This document shows, piece after piece, positions 36,885 to 49,011 of a DNA stretch of 64,000 bases. The DNA is from Diospyros lotus. Lineage: Eukaryota; Streptophyta; Magnoliopsida; Ericales; Ebenaceae. Each line of letters starts with the position of its first letter. Within the stretch, counting starts at the first letter, position 1. The notes beneath the pieces were generated by a model. That model was given only the letters and a program-made list of their open reading frames with translations. It was not told where the DNA came from and did not search any database. The stretch is taken from the NCBI RefSeq assembly GCF_014633365.1, contig NC_068338.1:12224616-12288615 (forward strand), given 5' to 3'. The position numbers and the translations under genes were made by a program.

Positions 36885-37115
36885 AATTTAAATGACATAA
36901 TTTAAATAACAGAATTTAAATGACAAGAATTAAAATAGCAAAAACTAACCGGCCATTTAGGCGGTGAATAATTTAAATGACAAGAATTAAAATTGCAGAA
37001 ATTAAAGAGCATAAACTAACCGGCCATTTAGGCGGTGAATAATTTAAATGACAAGAATAAAAATTACAGAAATTTAAAGACATAAATTAACCGTCCATTT
37101 AGGCGGTGAATAATA
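36885..37115. repeat. Tandem repeat, 71-bp unit, about three copies
   Basis: CCGGCCATTTAGGCGGTGAA recurs at ~36949, 37020 and 37091 (the last with one change), followed by a 'taatttaaatgacaagaa' block. The array lies in the nested solo LTR. Confidence 0.85.
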
Positions 37116-37379
37116 AAGTAATAATAAATGACATAAGAATTAAAAAGAAGAAATGAAGGAAGTAAGATTACAAGAGAGAATACTAAAGAAAAGGGGAAAG
37201 AACAAGAACAATTCTCAAGAAGAGAATTATAAGGAAACAACTAAATTTTGATTCAAGAATAATAATCACACTTACAAATGCAATCAAGTGAGCTATTTAT
37301 AGGCCACAAGATGCAATACAAACCACACAATTTCAATTATTCAATTAGACATAATTATATCTAATGGGCACTCACACAC

Positions 37380-37505
37380 TTAAAGTTAAATGGATTTTAG
37401 CTATAATACATACCTAATAAAACACTCATAAAGTTAAATGGATTTTAGCTATAACATCCACCTAATAGTTAAATGGATTTTAGCTAAAAAACACACCTAA
37501 TAAAG
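37380..37505. repeat. Tandem repeat, three copies of AGTTAAATGGATTTTAGCTA
   Basis: Copies start near 37383, 37431 and 37467, separated by variable 'acctaataa' spacers. Confidence 0.8.
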
Positions 37506-37627
37506 CTCTCACAAAAAAATAAAAATAGATTTCTATAAATTATTTTTTAATCTTCATTAGGATTAAAAATAATTCTTGGGCCTTCTCAAAATAATATCTT
37601 CCATGGGTTGCTCAAATTGGGCCTTAA

Positions 37628-37756
37628 TTCTTCATGGGCTTGAATTCTTCATGGGTTTGAATTTTTCATGGGCTTGATTTCTTCATGGATTTGAATTCTT
37701 CATGGACTTGATTTCTTCATGGACTTTAAATCTTCATGGGCTTGAATTCTTCATGC
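37628..37756. repeat. Tandem repeat, ~17-bp unit, eight copies
   Basis: TTCTTCATGGGCTTGAA and close variants repeat eight times without gaps. Confidence 0.85.
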
Positions 37757-38913
37757 CTAAAATAAAAAATAATTTAATGTTATTAATAAATTATATATTA
37801 TATATATGTATTACACATGGCACATATATATATATTAGATTATATTTTTTATATATATATATTATATGCATGCATATAATAATGTATATATATTATATAT
37901 AATTTTATATATTATTATTATTTACTTTAGAACTTTATTTCATTCATCTTTCAATTTAAACTTGCATATAACCATAAAATATATATTAATATCTAATTTA
38001 AACCATATTTAAGATTAAAAGAAGGATATAATTATAACAAAATTTTTACAAAATTAACCACTAATCACTTGGCACTCAAATTGAGGTAGTGCGCGTTTTT
38101 CAAGGTGATCTGAATCTTATCGAAAGATGACTGGTTTTACTCTAAAAAGCTTATACGTGATGTGATTGCTTATATTATGAATGATACTCACCAGATTTAT
38201 GATCATCTTTGTCATATTTGTTCATGTATTGTTGCATCGTTAGTCAAATTTTTCACATGGTATGATGTTATTGACATATTAATACTTGTGCATCGGATTC
38301 GGATGTCACCATGATAGTGTAGCCGTAATTCCCCAAGGGTACTGTTCGAACAATGTTTGGGGTACCCCGTTGCCTTGTGTGCAAGTCGGGACTACTGCTT
38401 AGGGTTCCATACCGGGCTAATTCGTTGGGGAAGTTACACAAAGGTATCTGTTTACACATGTTCGTGCATCATTTAATCATGTTATTTTAACGTTCTCTTA
38501 GAAGATTCATCATCTAATGCTGGACCATGTCCCTGAAATATTCCACTTTCTAGGCTAGACGAGCGGCCAGAAGGGCGAATGAGTGATCGAGGTGTGAGCA
38601 TGGCGGAAGTTATAGGTCATATGCCAAGACTAGGACCAGTCATTCAGATGGTTTTGTATTTAGTTTATAATTATTGTTGTAGTGATTTATTGGACGGATA
38701 ATATGTATGAATGTACTTTCGTATTAAGTTGCAAGATCGTTAGGTTCTGATTCTGCTTTCGTTTATGATTAATTTTATCGTTCCTTAATTATATTATTGG
38801 GAATGCTTTTCTTACATGGTTATGTTGAGGATTTTGTTATGATTTGTGTATAAAAAAAAAAAAAACAATCCTAGCATAAATTTAAACGCCCTGAAGAGGC
38901 AGGGTGTTACAGT

Positions 38914-38925
38914 TGGTATTAAAAC
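38914..38925 (+). other. Chromovirus primer-binding site (initiator tRNA-Met)
   Basis: TGGTATTAAAAC, two bases after the 5' LTR, matches nine of twelve bases of TGGTATCAGAGC, the usual initiator tRNA-Met site. Confidence 0.75.
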
Positions 38926-39701
38926 AAAGTTTATTTAGAGACTTAGGAAAGGTCATTAGGGATCTATGAACCCGAGGTTTAGAAAAACTTAGAGTAATGA
39001 ATCTGATCAATATTTGATATGTCAGAATGGAAGGAGACTACCTAGAGCAATTTTGGGTGACTTACTGGACCGTTCGATGGGTGGATAGTGAGCCAATGGT
39101 GGAAGATGTCTTTGGCCGCCTAGATGTTCTCGAGGGTATCCTAAGAGACGTGACACCAAGCAGTTATGTGCAGCCGAGCCTGACGCATGCTTAGGTAAAC
39201 TTCTTGATCAATTACTTGGAGGGGGATTAGAGAGCCCTAGCTGAAGGGGTTCGCTACTAAGGCAACTACGCATCGTTATATTTCTTTTGTCAACAATTCT
39301 ATGATCATGCTGCTGACATCTACAAAGGGGACTTAATAGATGAAGAAGACTCAGATGGAGACTGGGACCCCGACGAAGCAACTGAGGTTAATGTGATGGA
39401 TGTCGACTACTTTAGCTTGGATGATGAGGAAGAGGGGGCAACTATATATAATGACCCTGATGGTCCATAGGTCGAGACTGGGGACAACATGATAGGCAAT
39501 GATGCTTGGGTCTGGAAGTTGAACAATCCCTAAAAGAAGTCTCGAACAGCTTTGCTTTTTGTTTAGTAGTGTGTCAGTTATGATATTTTGTTGCTTTCCT
39601 TAAGCAATACTATATGTTGTACTTCAACTTAGTAATGAAATGAAATCCCTTTTTGGAAAGAATTTTTCGTAGAATAATATTGTCCTTACTTTCCTTTTCA
39701 G
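38926..39701 (+). other. Chromovirus leader, untranslated
   Basis: The region between the primer-binding site and the gag start shows only short broken frames, including an acidic stretch (DEEDSDGDWDPDEATE) near 39340-39390 and a DDEEEGA run near 39425. I do not recognise a domain. It may be a remnant of an extra protein or just decayed leader. Confidence 0.4.
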
Positions 39702-40069
39702 ATGGTGACTACAAGGCGACAAAGAAACAGGACTCTCATCACCAACCAGAGAATTGAGGATGTCGAAGATGTTGAGAGTTGTTATTATAGTCGTAGCAAC
39801 AGTAGTAGTATCAGGAGTGGGGCACGAGAAACAGAGTTATAGTCTAGAAGGATGCTTAAATCGAATGGAGAAGGTCATGGAGAACCTTCTGACCTACGCA
39901 ACTAGGGGAGAACCGGCCAGACACACTGATAATGTGCTGGAACAATATCGGCGATAGCGTCCGCTAACGCTAGTACAACAAAGTATTAAAAAGATTGAAC
40001 TGTCTAAAAAGGCTGAAGGTCAGATAAGCAAACGGGCCAGTTGAGAAAACAAGAGAAGTTTGTTGAACT
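39702..40069 (+). pseudogene. Chromovirus gag, N-terminal scrap
   Basis: ATG at 39702 opens a basic start (MVTTRRQRNRTL). Frameshifts and stops follow, and the protease begins only ~370 bases later. The gag core and zinc knuckle are missing, so the element lost most of gag by deletion. Confidence 0.6.
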
Positions 40070-40440
40070 CGTCAAGGACGCGTCTACAACCTAACTAAAG
40101 AAGATGTGAGGATAGACCTAGCAGTCGTCCAAGGTATGCTCTTTATTTCGAAAATCTCTATTCATGCATTGATAGACCTTGGGTCAGCGCATTCATTTAT
40201 GTCACATGCATTTGCGGGGAGGTTGGGAGTAAAAACTAAATCTATGGTTTATGATAATTTTGACACCTATGGGTAAAAGCATGAGATCCTCGAAAATCAT
40301 AAAATGGTTAAAATTAGCCTAAGTAATGTTTAGTTTCAGGCCGATCTGATTTTGTTGGAAGTATATGACTTCAATATCTTATTAGGAATGGTTTTTTGTC
40401 CAATTATGATGCTAATATAATTATCGAAGGAAAATAATGA
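40070..40440 (+). pseudogene. Chromovirus aspartic protease
   Basis: RQGRVYNLTKEDV leads into ISIHALIDLGSAHSFMSHAF, the retropepsin active site, here D-L-G in place of the usual D-T/P-G. The tail VYDFNILLGMVF follows after a stop. This would cleave the polyprotein; the copy is broken. Confidence 0.8.
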
Positions 40441-40589
40441 CCATAAGAAAACCCGAATGAGGGTGGGTCAAATTTTGGGGGCAAGGTAACCTCAAGATTA
40501 GAAAGCTGATTTTGACAATAAAAATGATGAAGATGATGAGTTGAGGAGCTCATGGATACGTGGCCTATGCTCATTTGGAAAAGAAGGAA

Positions 40590-41990
40590 AAATTAAGGCT
40601 TAACGATGTACAAGTGGTACGAGAATATGAGGACGTGTTTCTAGAAGAATTACCAGGACTACCTCCGTCTCGGGAGATCAAGTTCTCGATTGAGCTAATA
40701 CCAAGAACCTAACCAATATCAATTCCACCATACCGGATGACTCCGGCAGAGATGAAGGAATTAAAAAGTCAGTTGCAGGAGCTGACCGATAAGGGATTCA
40801 TCAGGCCAAGTACATCGCCATAGGGGTGCCAATACTGTTTGTAAAGAAGAAAGATGGTAATATAAGGATGTGCATCAACTACTGTCAGCTAAACAAAGCC
40901 ATGGTTAAGAATAAGTATCCGCTCTCAAGAATAGATGAGTTATTTGATCAACTATAAGGAGTGAAGGTATTCTCAAAGATTGATTTGAGATCCGAGTATT
41001 ATCAAATGAGGATTAAGCTAGATAACGTTTTAAAGATGGCATTTTGGTCGAGGTATGACCATTTTGAGTATTTCGTAATGCCATTTGGATTAACAAACGC
41101 TCTAGAAGCATTTATGGATCTTATGAACAGGGTGTTCAGACCCTACTTAGATTGGTTCATAATCATGTTTACAGATGATATATTAGTGTATTCCTCGAAT
41201 GAGAGTGAGCATGAAGAGCACTTGAGAATAGTGTTAGGAACTCTCAGGAACATCAATTATATGCCAAGTTCTCGAAGTGTGAGATTTGGTTGTCCCAAGT
41301 TGCATTCTTTGGTCATGTGATATCAGCCAAAGGGATCTCGATGGATCTAGCCAAGGTCGAAGCTGTTCAAGAATGGAAGCAGCCGACTAATATGACAAAG
41401 ATATGAAGTTTTCTAGGGTTGGCGGGCTACTATTGAAGGTTCGTGGAGTGATTTTCAAAGTTAGCTGCACCCCTAACAAAACTTTTGCAGAAGAAAGTTA
41501 CTTATGAATGGACGACAAGATGCGAGGAAAGCTTTCAAGAACTTAAGACTAAGTTAACTTTGGTACCAGTCTTAGTTATGTCAGATGGGTTGGGAGGATT
41601 TTTTGTGTATATGGATGCCTTAAAGATAGGCTTAGGTTGCGTGTTATTGCAACATGGTCGAGCGATTGCATATGGATCATGACAATTGAAGAGGCACGAG
41701 GTACACTACCCAACACATGACTTGGAATTAACAGTCGTCTTATATGCTCTAAAGCTGTGGAGGCACTACCTATATGGTGAAACATTTCAAGTGTTCACAG
41801 ACCACAAGAGCTTGAAGTATGTGTTCTCGCAAAAGAAGCTGAACCTTAGGCAACGACAGTGGATGCAGTTTCTCAAAGACTACGACTGCACCATTCAATA
41901 TCACCCGAGGCATGTCAATATGGTGGTCGATGCCTTGAGTAGGAATGTGCCTATTTCTATGGCCAGGTTGATGGCCATTGAGTGGTAGAT
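40590..41990 (+). pseudogene. Chromovirus reverse transcriptase and RNase H
   Basis: VREYEDVFLEELPGLPPSRE opens the region. After frameshifts the finger/palm reads [27 protein letters not shown] and the active site [10 protein letters not shown] (FTDD for YVDD/YTDD). RNase H at ~41480-41990 has [20 protein letters not shown] and VDALSRN. Several stops and at least two frameshifts are visible. The motifs are those of Ty3/gypsy elements, closest in style to Tekay/Del. Confidence 0.9.
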
Positions 41991-42059
41991 GTTGGAGGTT
42001 TTTAGCCAATTAACGATGAGTGTAGCACTGAAAGAATCATCCATCATTATTGTTGGCAT

Positions 42060-43506
42060 GGTAGTTTAACTGGATTTGGTGAACGAAATACGAGAGGCGT
42101 ATGTGGATGATAAGTGAATATATTTATTGGTAGATGAGCATGGCCAGCCTAAGAAAGCCGATTTCGAGATGCATGATGGTATACTTAGATTTTGGAGAAG
42201 AATATACGTGCCAAACCAAAGGGAACTAAGGCAAAGAATCTTGAACGAAGCCCACATAACACACAATATACAGTGCACCTGGGAGCCACAAAGATGTATA
42301 GAGACCTTCGAGAGGTTTACTGGTGGCCGGGGATGAAGACAAGTGTGGCAAGAAAGGTAGCCTAGTGTGACACATGCCAGAGAGTAAAAATCAAGCACCA
42401 AAAACCTGAAACCCTTAGATATCCTAGAATGGAAATGGGAACATGTCACGATGGATTTTGTGACAGGACTTCCTAGGAGTCAAAGAGACAACGATGCAAT
42501 CTGGGTTGTCGTAGATCGATTGACCAAATCAACACACTTTTTGTCGACATGGATGGATAGGCCAATTTGAAAGTTTGTGGAGCAATACGTTGGAGAGATA
42601 ATCAAACTTCATGGCACACCAATAAGCATAGTCTTAGATCGAGACCCGAGATTTACCTCAAGGTTCTGGGGAAGATTACAAGAATGCATGGGAACGTAAC
42701 TAAACCTTAGTACTACTAATCACCCATAGACTGATGGGCAGTCTGAAAGGACCATTCAAACATTGGAAGATATGTTAAGGTCCTGCGCCTTAGACTTTAA
42801 GGGTAACTGGGAAGAGCACCTACCATTGGTAGAATTTGCTTACAACAACAGTTATCACAAACAGTATGGGAATGACACCTTATGAGGCTCTGTACGGAAG
42901 GAAATGCTGATCAACTATCTGTTGGACTAAGGTAGGAGAGAGATAGATATTGGGGCCCGAGCTGGTACATTAAACTATAGAGAAGGTCTAATAGATTCAA
43001 GAAAGAATCTGAACCACACAAAGTCGACAAAAGTCTTATGCGGACAAGAGAATATGAGATCTGAAATTTGAGGTGTGAGATCATGTGTACCTAAAAGTAT
43101 CACCTCAGCATTTGACAACTCAAGGAAAGAAGAAAGGTAAGTTGAGACCCCATTTTATAAGACCTTATCCGGTAATAGGGTGAGTTGGACCATTGGCTTA
43201 TCGTCTAGAAGTTCCTTCTACCTTGTCCAACATCCATGATGTTTTTCATGTTTCTTAATTTCGAAGCCATATATTGGACCAGACCCAAGAAATTTGGGTA
43301 GAAATAATCGAGCTGAGAGACAATTTGACTTATCCAGAACTGCCTGAAGGGATCTTGGATCATCGCAACCAAGCCTTAAGGAATAAAGTTATCCCGCTGG
43401 TAATGAGTCAGTGGAGAAATCACATTGAGGAAGAAGCTACGTGGGAGCTTGAGGATACGATTATGGAAAAATATCCCCAGTTGTTCAAAGAGATGGAAAT
43501 AAAATA
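42060..43506 (+). pseudogene. Chromovirus integrase and chromodomain
   Basis: An HHCC zinc-binding start can be read (EAHITHNI, then CDTCQRVK after a stop). The DDE core follows: [24 protein letters not shown] and [17 protein letters not shown], with all three acidic residues present. The C-terminus (43274-43504) contains IPLVMSQWRNHIEEEATWEL, a chromodomain of the kind that targets chromoviruses to heterochromatin. Frameshifts and stops lie between the blocks. Confidence 0.9.
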
Positions 43507-43854
43507 GCAATTTTTTGTAAAATGTTACCAAGAATTTTGTGAAATAAAGAAATGGTTTTACCAAGAATTTTGTGAAATAAAGAAATGGTTGCGAATAGTG
43601 TATTTATCTTTGCAACAATTTAGGCCATTCTTGGCGAATGTGACCGTTGGTAAAGAGGTACAATGGGAAATTATGTGAAAAACATAGCATGCCTAAAATG
43701 CACTGCTTGTATAATGGTACGAATTTGGATGATTACTGAGAAGATCAATGATAATCTATGGTTGAGGTATTAAGGCCATTGAAATTGCAAGTGGTCTACA
43801 AAATATTGGAAATTTGGTTAGACAAAAGAAAAAATTTTGAGAACAAAATTTCTT

Positions 43855-43867
43855 AAGGGGGAGAGAA
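43855..43867 (+). other. Chromovirus polypurine tract
   Basis: AAGGGGGAGAGAA lies directly before the 3' LTR start TGTAATACCC, as needed for plus-strand priming. Confidence 0.85.
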
Positions 43868-46185
43868 TGTAATACCCATAAACTTTGGGTTGTCTTTGGA
43901 ATAGTATTGGGAAGAAAATGCGAAGTTTCATAGGAATCGGGATCAGAATAGCTTGAGAAAATGATAAAATCAACTAGAGGGAAGGCCCAAAAACTTAGAT
44001 ACCTAAGGAAATAGGTATGATTTTTACCATCAAAAGAAGTCGGATTGGAAACAGTATTTGGTACAGTTATAATTCAGGCTAAAAAATCGAATTGATATAA
44101 GGGATTTCTGGGAAGTCAATAGAACCCTTAAAAGAGTCAAATTTTGCATGAGAAATAACTCTTAAGTGGTTTTGGGTTGAAATAAAAGGATTTACTATCA
44201 AATTAGCTATTTGAGCCAAAGTAAATTTCTTAAAAATGCCCGAGGGAGGTCAAAATGATGTAATTTCTAAATTTTCAAGGTGGGGATGAGAAACTTAGAA
44301 CTTAAGGGTCTCAATGGAAGTTTTGGAAAGTTCAGGGGCTATTTGAAAAGGGCAGAAATGGAATTTCAAAAAGTCAGAAGGGTAAAAGTGGAATTTCAAA
44401 AAAAAAAAAAAAAACTAGTAGTGTGAACACTGCCAACCATCGACCACCTCTCCCATCACCGATTTTGGCTAGTAGGGGGTTCGAGGAAGGGCTCTAGAGG
44501 GTTAGGGATGCTTTGGGAATTGTCATTCTCGGCCACGTCGTTATTGTTTGTTCAAGAAAATTTAGCCGTGTCTTGGTTAGAGAATCGAGGCTTTAGGGGG
44601 TCATTTTCAGAGCTTTAATCATATCTTTAGGTAGATTTAAGGAAGGTAAGGCCATTAATGACCAAGGATTAGACATGATTGGATGTGTTGGGGCTTGGTT
44701 TTGGCTAGAAATAGGGGTTAAAAGGGCCAAGAGTTTTCAAAAATTAAAACTCAAATTTCTCTCATTTTGGGTTGAATTGAGAGCAAGGGATAAGGGGATT
44801 TTGTTCCTTGATGGTTGAGGAGTGTTTCTGGAGGATTTGGAGAGCTTTTGCATAGGTTTGGTGAGGTTTCAAGGGTCACTGAAAAAAAACGAGATGGGTG
44901 CATCGGGCGAAAGTTTAAACCTCCAATTAGACCACTTCCGGCCATCTTTTCAAGCATCCAAGCCCACCATCTTGATCAACGGAAGGAGTAAAACAAACCA
45001 AGAGAAGAAACTAGTATCGTCGGTGTGCCAGTGCTGGAGAAGACAAATGGCGTGTGAGGTGCACGTGTCAGTCCTCACTCGTAGCACACGCGCTAGGTGC
45101 GTGGCTTTGAGGTATTTTCTGTAATTTTTTTAATATTCTTGGAAAATTATTTTAGGAATTTTGGTGCAAAAATATTTGAAAAAATGATTGAGTACGTATT
45201 TATTTTGGATTTCTCGAAGGGAAAGATAGGAAGAAAATACTGAAAAATGAGAAGAAATTATGGAAAAATAGGGTTGATATTTATTTAAAGAAATATGATG
45301 AATAGGATGCTTTGTGGCTCAAGATTTGAGTGTTTGTGCGACTTTTGAGCCTTGGCATGCAAATCAAGGCAGTGTACGTTTTTCAAAGTGATTTGAATCT
45401 TGTCAAAAGGTGAGTGGTTTTACTCTAAAAAGCTTATACGTGATGTGATTGCTTATATTATGCATGATACTCACCAGATTTATGATCATCTTTGTCATAT
45501 TTGTTCATGTATTGTTGCATCGTTAGTCAAATTTTTCACATGACATGATGTTATTGACATATTGATACTTGTGCATGGGATTGGGATGTCACCATGATAA
45601 TGTAGCCATAATTCCCCAAGGGTACTGCTCGAACAACATTTGGGGTACCCCGTTGCCTTGTGTTCAAGTCGGGACTACTGCCTAGGGTTTCGTACCAGAC
45701 TAGTTTGCTAGAGAAGTTACACTAGGGTATCTGTTTATACATGTCCGTGCATCATTCATTCATGTTATTTTAATGCTCTCTTAGAAAATTCATCTTCTAA
45801 TGTTGGACTATGTCCTTGAAATATTCCATGTTCCAATCAAGACAAACAGCCGGAAGGGCAAAGGGGTTATCGAGGCGTGAGCATGGTGGAAGTTATAGGT
45901 CCTATGCCAGGACTAGGACTAGTCATTTAGATAGTTTTGTATTTAGTATACTATTGTTGTAATTATTCGTTGGACGGGTAATATGTATGAATTTACTTTC
46001 GTATTAAGTTGCAAGATCATTAGGTTCTGATTCTACTTTCATTTATGATTAAGTTTATCGTTCCTTAATTATATTATGGGGAATGCTTTTCTTACATGGT
46101 TATGTTAAGGATTTTGTTATGATTTGTGTATATAAAAAAAAATCATAACATAAATTTAAATGCCCTGAAGAGGAGAGCCGTTACA
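43868..46185 (+). mobile_element. Chromovirus 3' LTR
   Basis: It is 2,318 bp, TGTAATACCC to CCGTTACA, uninterrupted. It shows the empty site for the solo LTR that sits in the 5' LTR. The right flank AGTGGAGAGG is LINE sequence. Confidence 0.92.
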
Positions 46186-48543
46186 AGTGGAGAGGCTTTT
46201 CTTCCTCCAGCGGGCTAAATGTGACTATTTGAAGCACAGTGATCGATGTTCTAAATTTTTCCATGGCATGGTCAAGCGTAACGCCAAGCGCAACTTTATT
46301 GCGGTGGTGGTTAAGGAGAATGGCGAATTATCCATTTCCTATTCTCAGGTGGTTAAGAAGTTTATCAGATTTTATGAAAATCTCTTGGGGATAGTTGCTC
46401 CTAGTGATCTAATTGACCCTACTATTTTTTCTTTCAGTGTGAAGCTTTCCAACGAGTAAGCCAGTAGGCTAGTGGCCCCTATTGATGACCAGGAGATTAA
46501 GAATGCTTTGTTCGATATAGGGGATGATAAAGCCCCTGGGCCTAATGGTTACTCATCATGCTTCTTTAAGAAGGCATGGCATATTATAGGACCCCAACTC
46601 TCCCTTGCAATTAAGGAATTCTTTGAGTCTAGCAGGTTACTTAAGCAGATCAACCACATAGCTATTGCTATTACTCTCATTCTTAAATCATGTCATGCAG
46701 CGTCAGTGGGAGATTTTTGTCCAATCTCTTATTGCAACGTGGTTTATAAAATCATTGCCAAGATCCTGGCTGCCAAGTTGGTGCCGCACCTTGATGCCAT
46801 TATTGATCAGGCTCAATCCACATTCGTTCAAGGCCGTAACTTGGCTAATAATGTCCAGCTCGCCCAAGCGCTTTTAAGAAAGTACTCAAGGAAAAGGATC
46901 TCACCTAGATGTTCTATCAAAGTATATCTCTGTAAGGCCTTTGATTCTATTTCTTAGAGTTTCCTCAAGCAAGTTTTGGAGGGGCTGGGGTTTCCTCCAT
47001 CTTTTGTTCAGTGATGCTTGAATGCATCTCTACCCTAGCTTTTTCATTGATCATCAATGGGTTCATGTATGGTTTCTTTCAGGGTAGAAAAAGGGCTTTG
47101 ACAAGGTGATCTATTGTCCCCCTTTTTGTTTGTTATCTACATGGAATATTTTTCAAGGAGCCTTAAAGTAGCAATAGAGGCATCCGATTTTAATTATCAC
47201 CAGAAATGCGACAGTCTTCATATCACCTATCTAGCCTTTGTCGATGACTTATTGATGTTTGCCAAGGGTGACGTTCCATCAATCAGAATTATCATGGATT
47301 GTCTTCGAGACTTTGGAGGAAAGTTGGGGCCTCATGCCAATCCCCTTAAGTCTAGCATTTTCACAGCTGGGTTGACTAATCAAAAGCTTCTCCAGATTCT
47401 TAATATGATGAGGTTCACTAAGGGCACTATGCCATTTCACTATCTTGGTATCCCTTTGGCTGCAACAAAGTTAAAGGTCAGTCACTTTGCTCCGCTGGTG
47501 AACAAAATTTCAGATTGCACTAAGGCATGGAACGTGGCCTCTTTCTCTTATGCGAGGTGGGTGGAGCTCATTCAAGTTGTTATTCAGGGAATTCAAAGTT
47601 TCTAGCTGTCCATTATTCCTATTCCCGCTACTGTTATTGAGACAATTAATAGAATCTGCAGGCTCTTTTTGTGGAGTTCGAAGTCTTCTCTCGTATCCTA
47701 GTCAAGCATTTGCCTTTTGAGAAATGAGGGCGGCCTTAGTCTCAAGGATCTTAGGAGTTGGAACATGGGCCTCCTCTCCAAAGCCCTCTGGAATGTTCAT
47801 AACAAAAAAGATTCTTTTTGAATTAGATGGGTTCACCACCATTATCTTTCCTCATCTTCCATATGGGAGCGATCGCCTAAAAAGGATGATTCGCCCCTCT
47901 TTAAATGACTGTTGGATATTAGGGACATGATTTGTCATCGATAAGGGTCAATAGCTGATGCCATTCTTTGTTGGCTAGCTGGGTTTGCGGGATTGATGTG
48001 CACCTATTTGCAACATATGATTATTTTCAGCCTAAGGGACAGATCAAGTCTTGGGCATCGGTGGTCTGGAGCTCATGCCTAATGCCAAAGCATGCGTTTA
48101 TTCTCTGGCTATGTGCCAAATCTAGTCTCTTAAAAAGGGACAAGATCACATTTCTTGATATTGATCAGTCATGCCCGTTGTGCAATGTTGTGGAAGAATC
48201 TGTCCGCCACTTATTTTTCCAATGTCCTTTCAGTTCGTTTGTTTGGGGCAGCATAAGGGACTAGCTTGGTCTTTCTAGATATCTGTCTACAGTTGCTAGT
48301 GCCCTCAAGTGGCTTAAGAAGGAGGCTTGTGGATCCTTTTAGCCAAGCAAGGTGAAAAGAGTTGGTCTTTGGCAACACGATTTATTTTCTTTGGGATGCT
48401 CGCAATCGACTCATTTTTGAAGGCATTACTCCCAACGAAGATACCATCATTAGGAGGATTAAAACATATGTATACAAAGTAATGCTTACCATGTATCCCT
48501 ATCTTTTGGTCCATTTTGAATCTCTAGCTTTGGGCTGTATGTA
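46186..48543 (+). pseudogene. LINE ORF2 reverse transcriptase and C-terminus
   Basis: The frame resumes with ERLFFLQRAKCDYLKHSDR. Reverse-transcriptase blocks follow in order: DDKAPGPNGYSSCFFKKAW, FVQGRNLANNV, QGDLLSPFLFVIYME, and the active site TYLAFVDDLLMFAKGD (FVDD for FADD). Then come FHYLGIPL and, at 48040-48270, a zf-RVT type region with CPLCNVVEESVRHLFFQC. Stops at ~46459, ~46957, ~47605 and ~48264 and frameshifts make it inactive. This is the L1-type plant LINE arrangement. Confidence 0.9.
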
Positions 48544-48639
48544 ATTAGCTTCATGTCTTGTTTCGCCTTGGTATACCCAGAGTATTCTTGTACAGTTTGT
48601 TCATATTTATACATATTTACCTTTCTGATAAAAAAAAAA
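48544..48639 (+). other. LINE 3' UTR and poly(A) tail
   Basis: A short untranslated tail ends in CTTTCTGAT followed by an A-run, then the right TSD GTTATGAAC at 48640-48648. Confidence 0.8.
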
Positions 48640-48648
48640 GTTATGAAC

Positions 48649-49010
48649 TCATTATTCAAAATAAAAAAAAAGAAATAAATTGAAAATACACAAATCATAT
48701 GAGTGAATTCATTAATGTTGGCCTAACTTGATAATGTTTGAATTTGAAGTTTAGTTTTGCTTCAACATAGCTTTATCAATTTGTTCTAGAACTTGAATCT
48801 GTTGTTCATTTATGGCATCTGAGTTTTTTCGTGTAATCTTGTGTTAATGTAGGTTGGTTGAATCTGTTTTTTTTTTTTCTTAATTGTAAATTTTTGATCA
48901 ATTTGTTTCTCCTTGTACATGTTAATTTTTGTTAATTAATGGTTATGCATATTAGTAAGTGAAATGAAACAAAGAGACAAATTTTGAGAGTATGCTGATA
49001 ATCTAGACCT
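48649..49010. other. AT-rich spacer, no gene
   Basis: The sequence is T-rich with poly-A and poly-T runs. I see no coding frame or repeat ends. It is the original flank of the LINE insertion. Confidence 0.5.
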
Positions 49011-49011
49011 A

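Larger units (their letters stand above)
36075..38067. mobile_element. Solo LTR, 1,993 bp, TSD CTTGG
   Basis: It begins TGGCTGCACT and ends CTAATCA. CTTGG lies on both sides (36070-36074 and 38068-38072). The undisturbed 3' LTR of the host element reads straight across the site (gagccttggcatgcaaatc), which confirms the insertion. TG..CA ends and a 5-bp TSD indicate an LTR. There is no internal region or pol, so it is a solo LTR. It carries three tandem-repeat blocks and an AT-rich tract (37770-37925). Confidence 0.85.
34558..38911 (+). mobile_element. Chromovirus 5' LTR with nested insertion
   Basis: It starts TGTAATACC and ends GGTGTTACA. Removing the 36075-38067 insert plus one TSD leaves about 2,356 bp that align with the 3' LTR (43868-46185) throughout. 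Confidence 0.9.
34558..46185 (+). mobile_element. Ty3/gypsy chromovirus (Tekay/Del-like), nested
   Basis: The order is LTR, primer-binding site, short gag start, protease, reverse transcriptase, RNase H, integrase, chromodomain, polypurine tract, LTR. Net LTR lengths agree (about 2.36 and 2.32 kb). The domain order, long LTRs and a C-terminal chromodomain place it with the Tekay/Del chromoviruses. It lies inside the LINE: both flanks share AGTG where the LINE frame resumes. Many stops and loss of most of gag make it defective. Confidence 0.92.
32680..48639 (+). mobile_element. 5'-truncated L1-type LINE, split by a gypsy element
   Basis: The LINE occupies 32680-34557 and 46186-48639, about 4.3 kb in total. 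It is bounded by the TSD AAAAGTTATGAAC and a 3' poly(A) run (48630-48639). In order it holds the end of ORF1 with a CCHC knuckle, an endonuclease, a reverse transcriptase and a C-terminal zinc-binding region. It lacks its promoter and the start of ORF1, the usual result of incomplete target-primed reverse transcription. Removing the gypsy insert rejoins the frame as KKAMFFKEAV|ERLFFLQRAK, which proves the nesting. Confidence 0.93.

Noticed and set aside
36885..37756. CRISPR-like array
   Set aside because: Units are adjacent or unevenly spaced tandem repeats in a plant LTR, with no regular unique spacers.
34553..46190. Exact 5-bp TSD for the chromovirus
   Set aside because: With TG..CA ends the flanks are GGCAG and AGTGG, which do not match. 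Only AGTG is shared if the boundary is moved. Nesting rests on the restored LINE frame instead.
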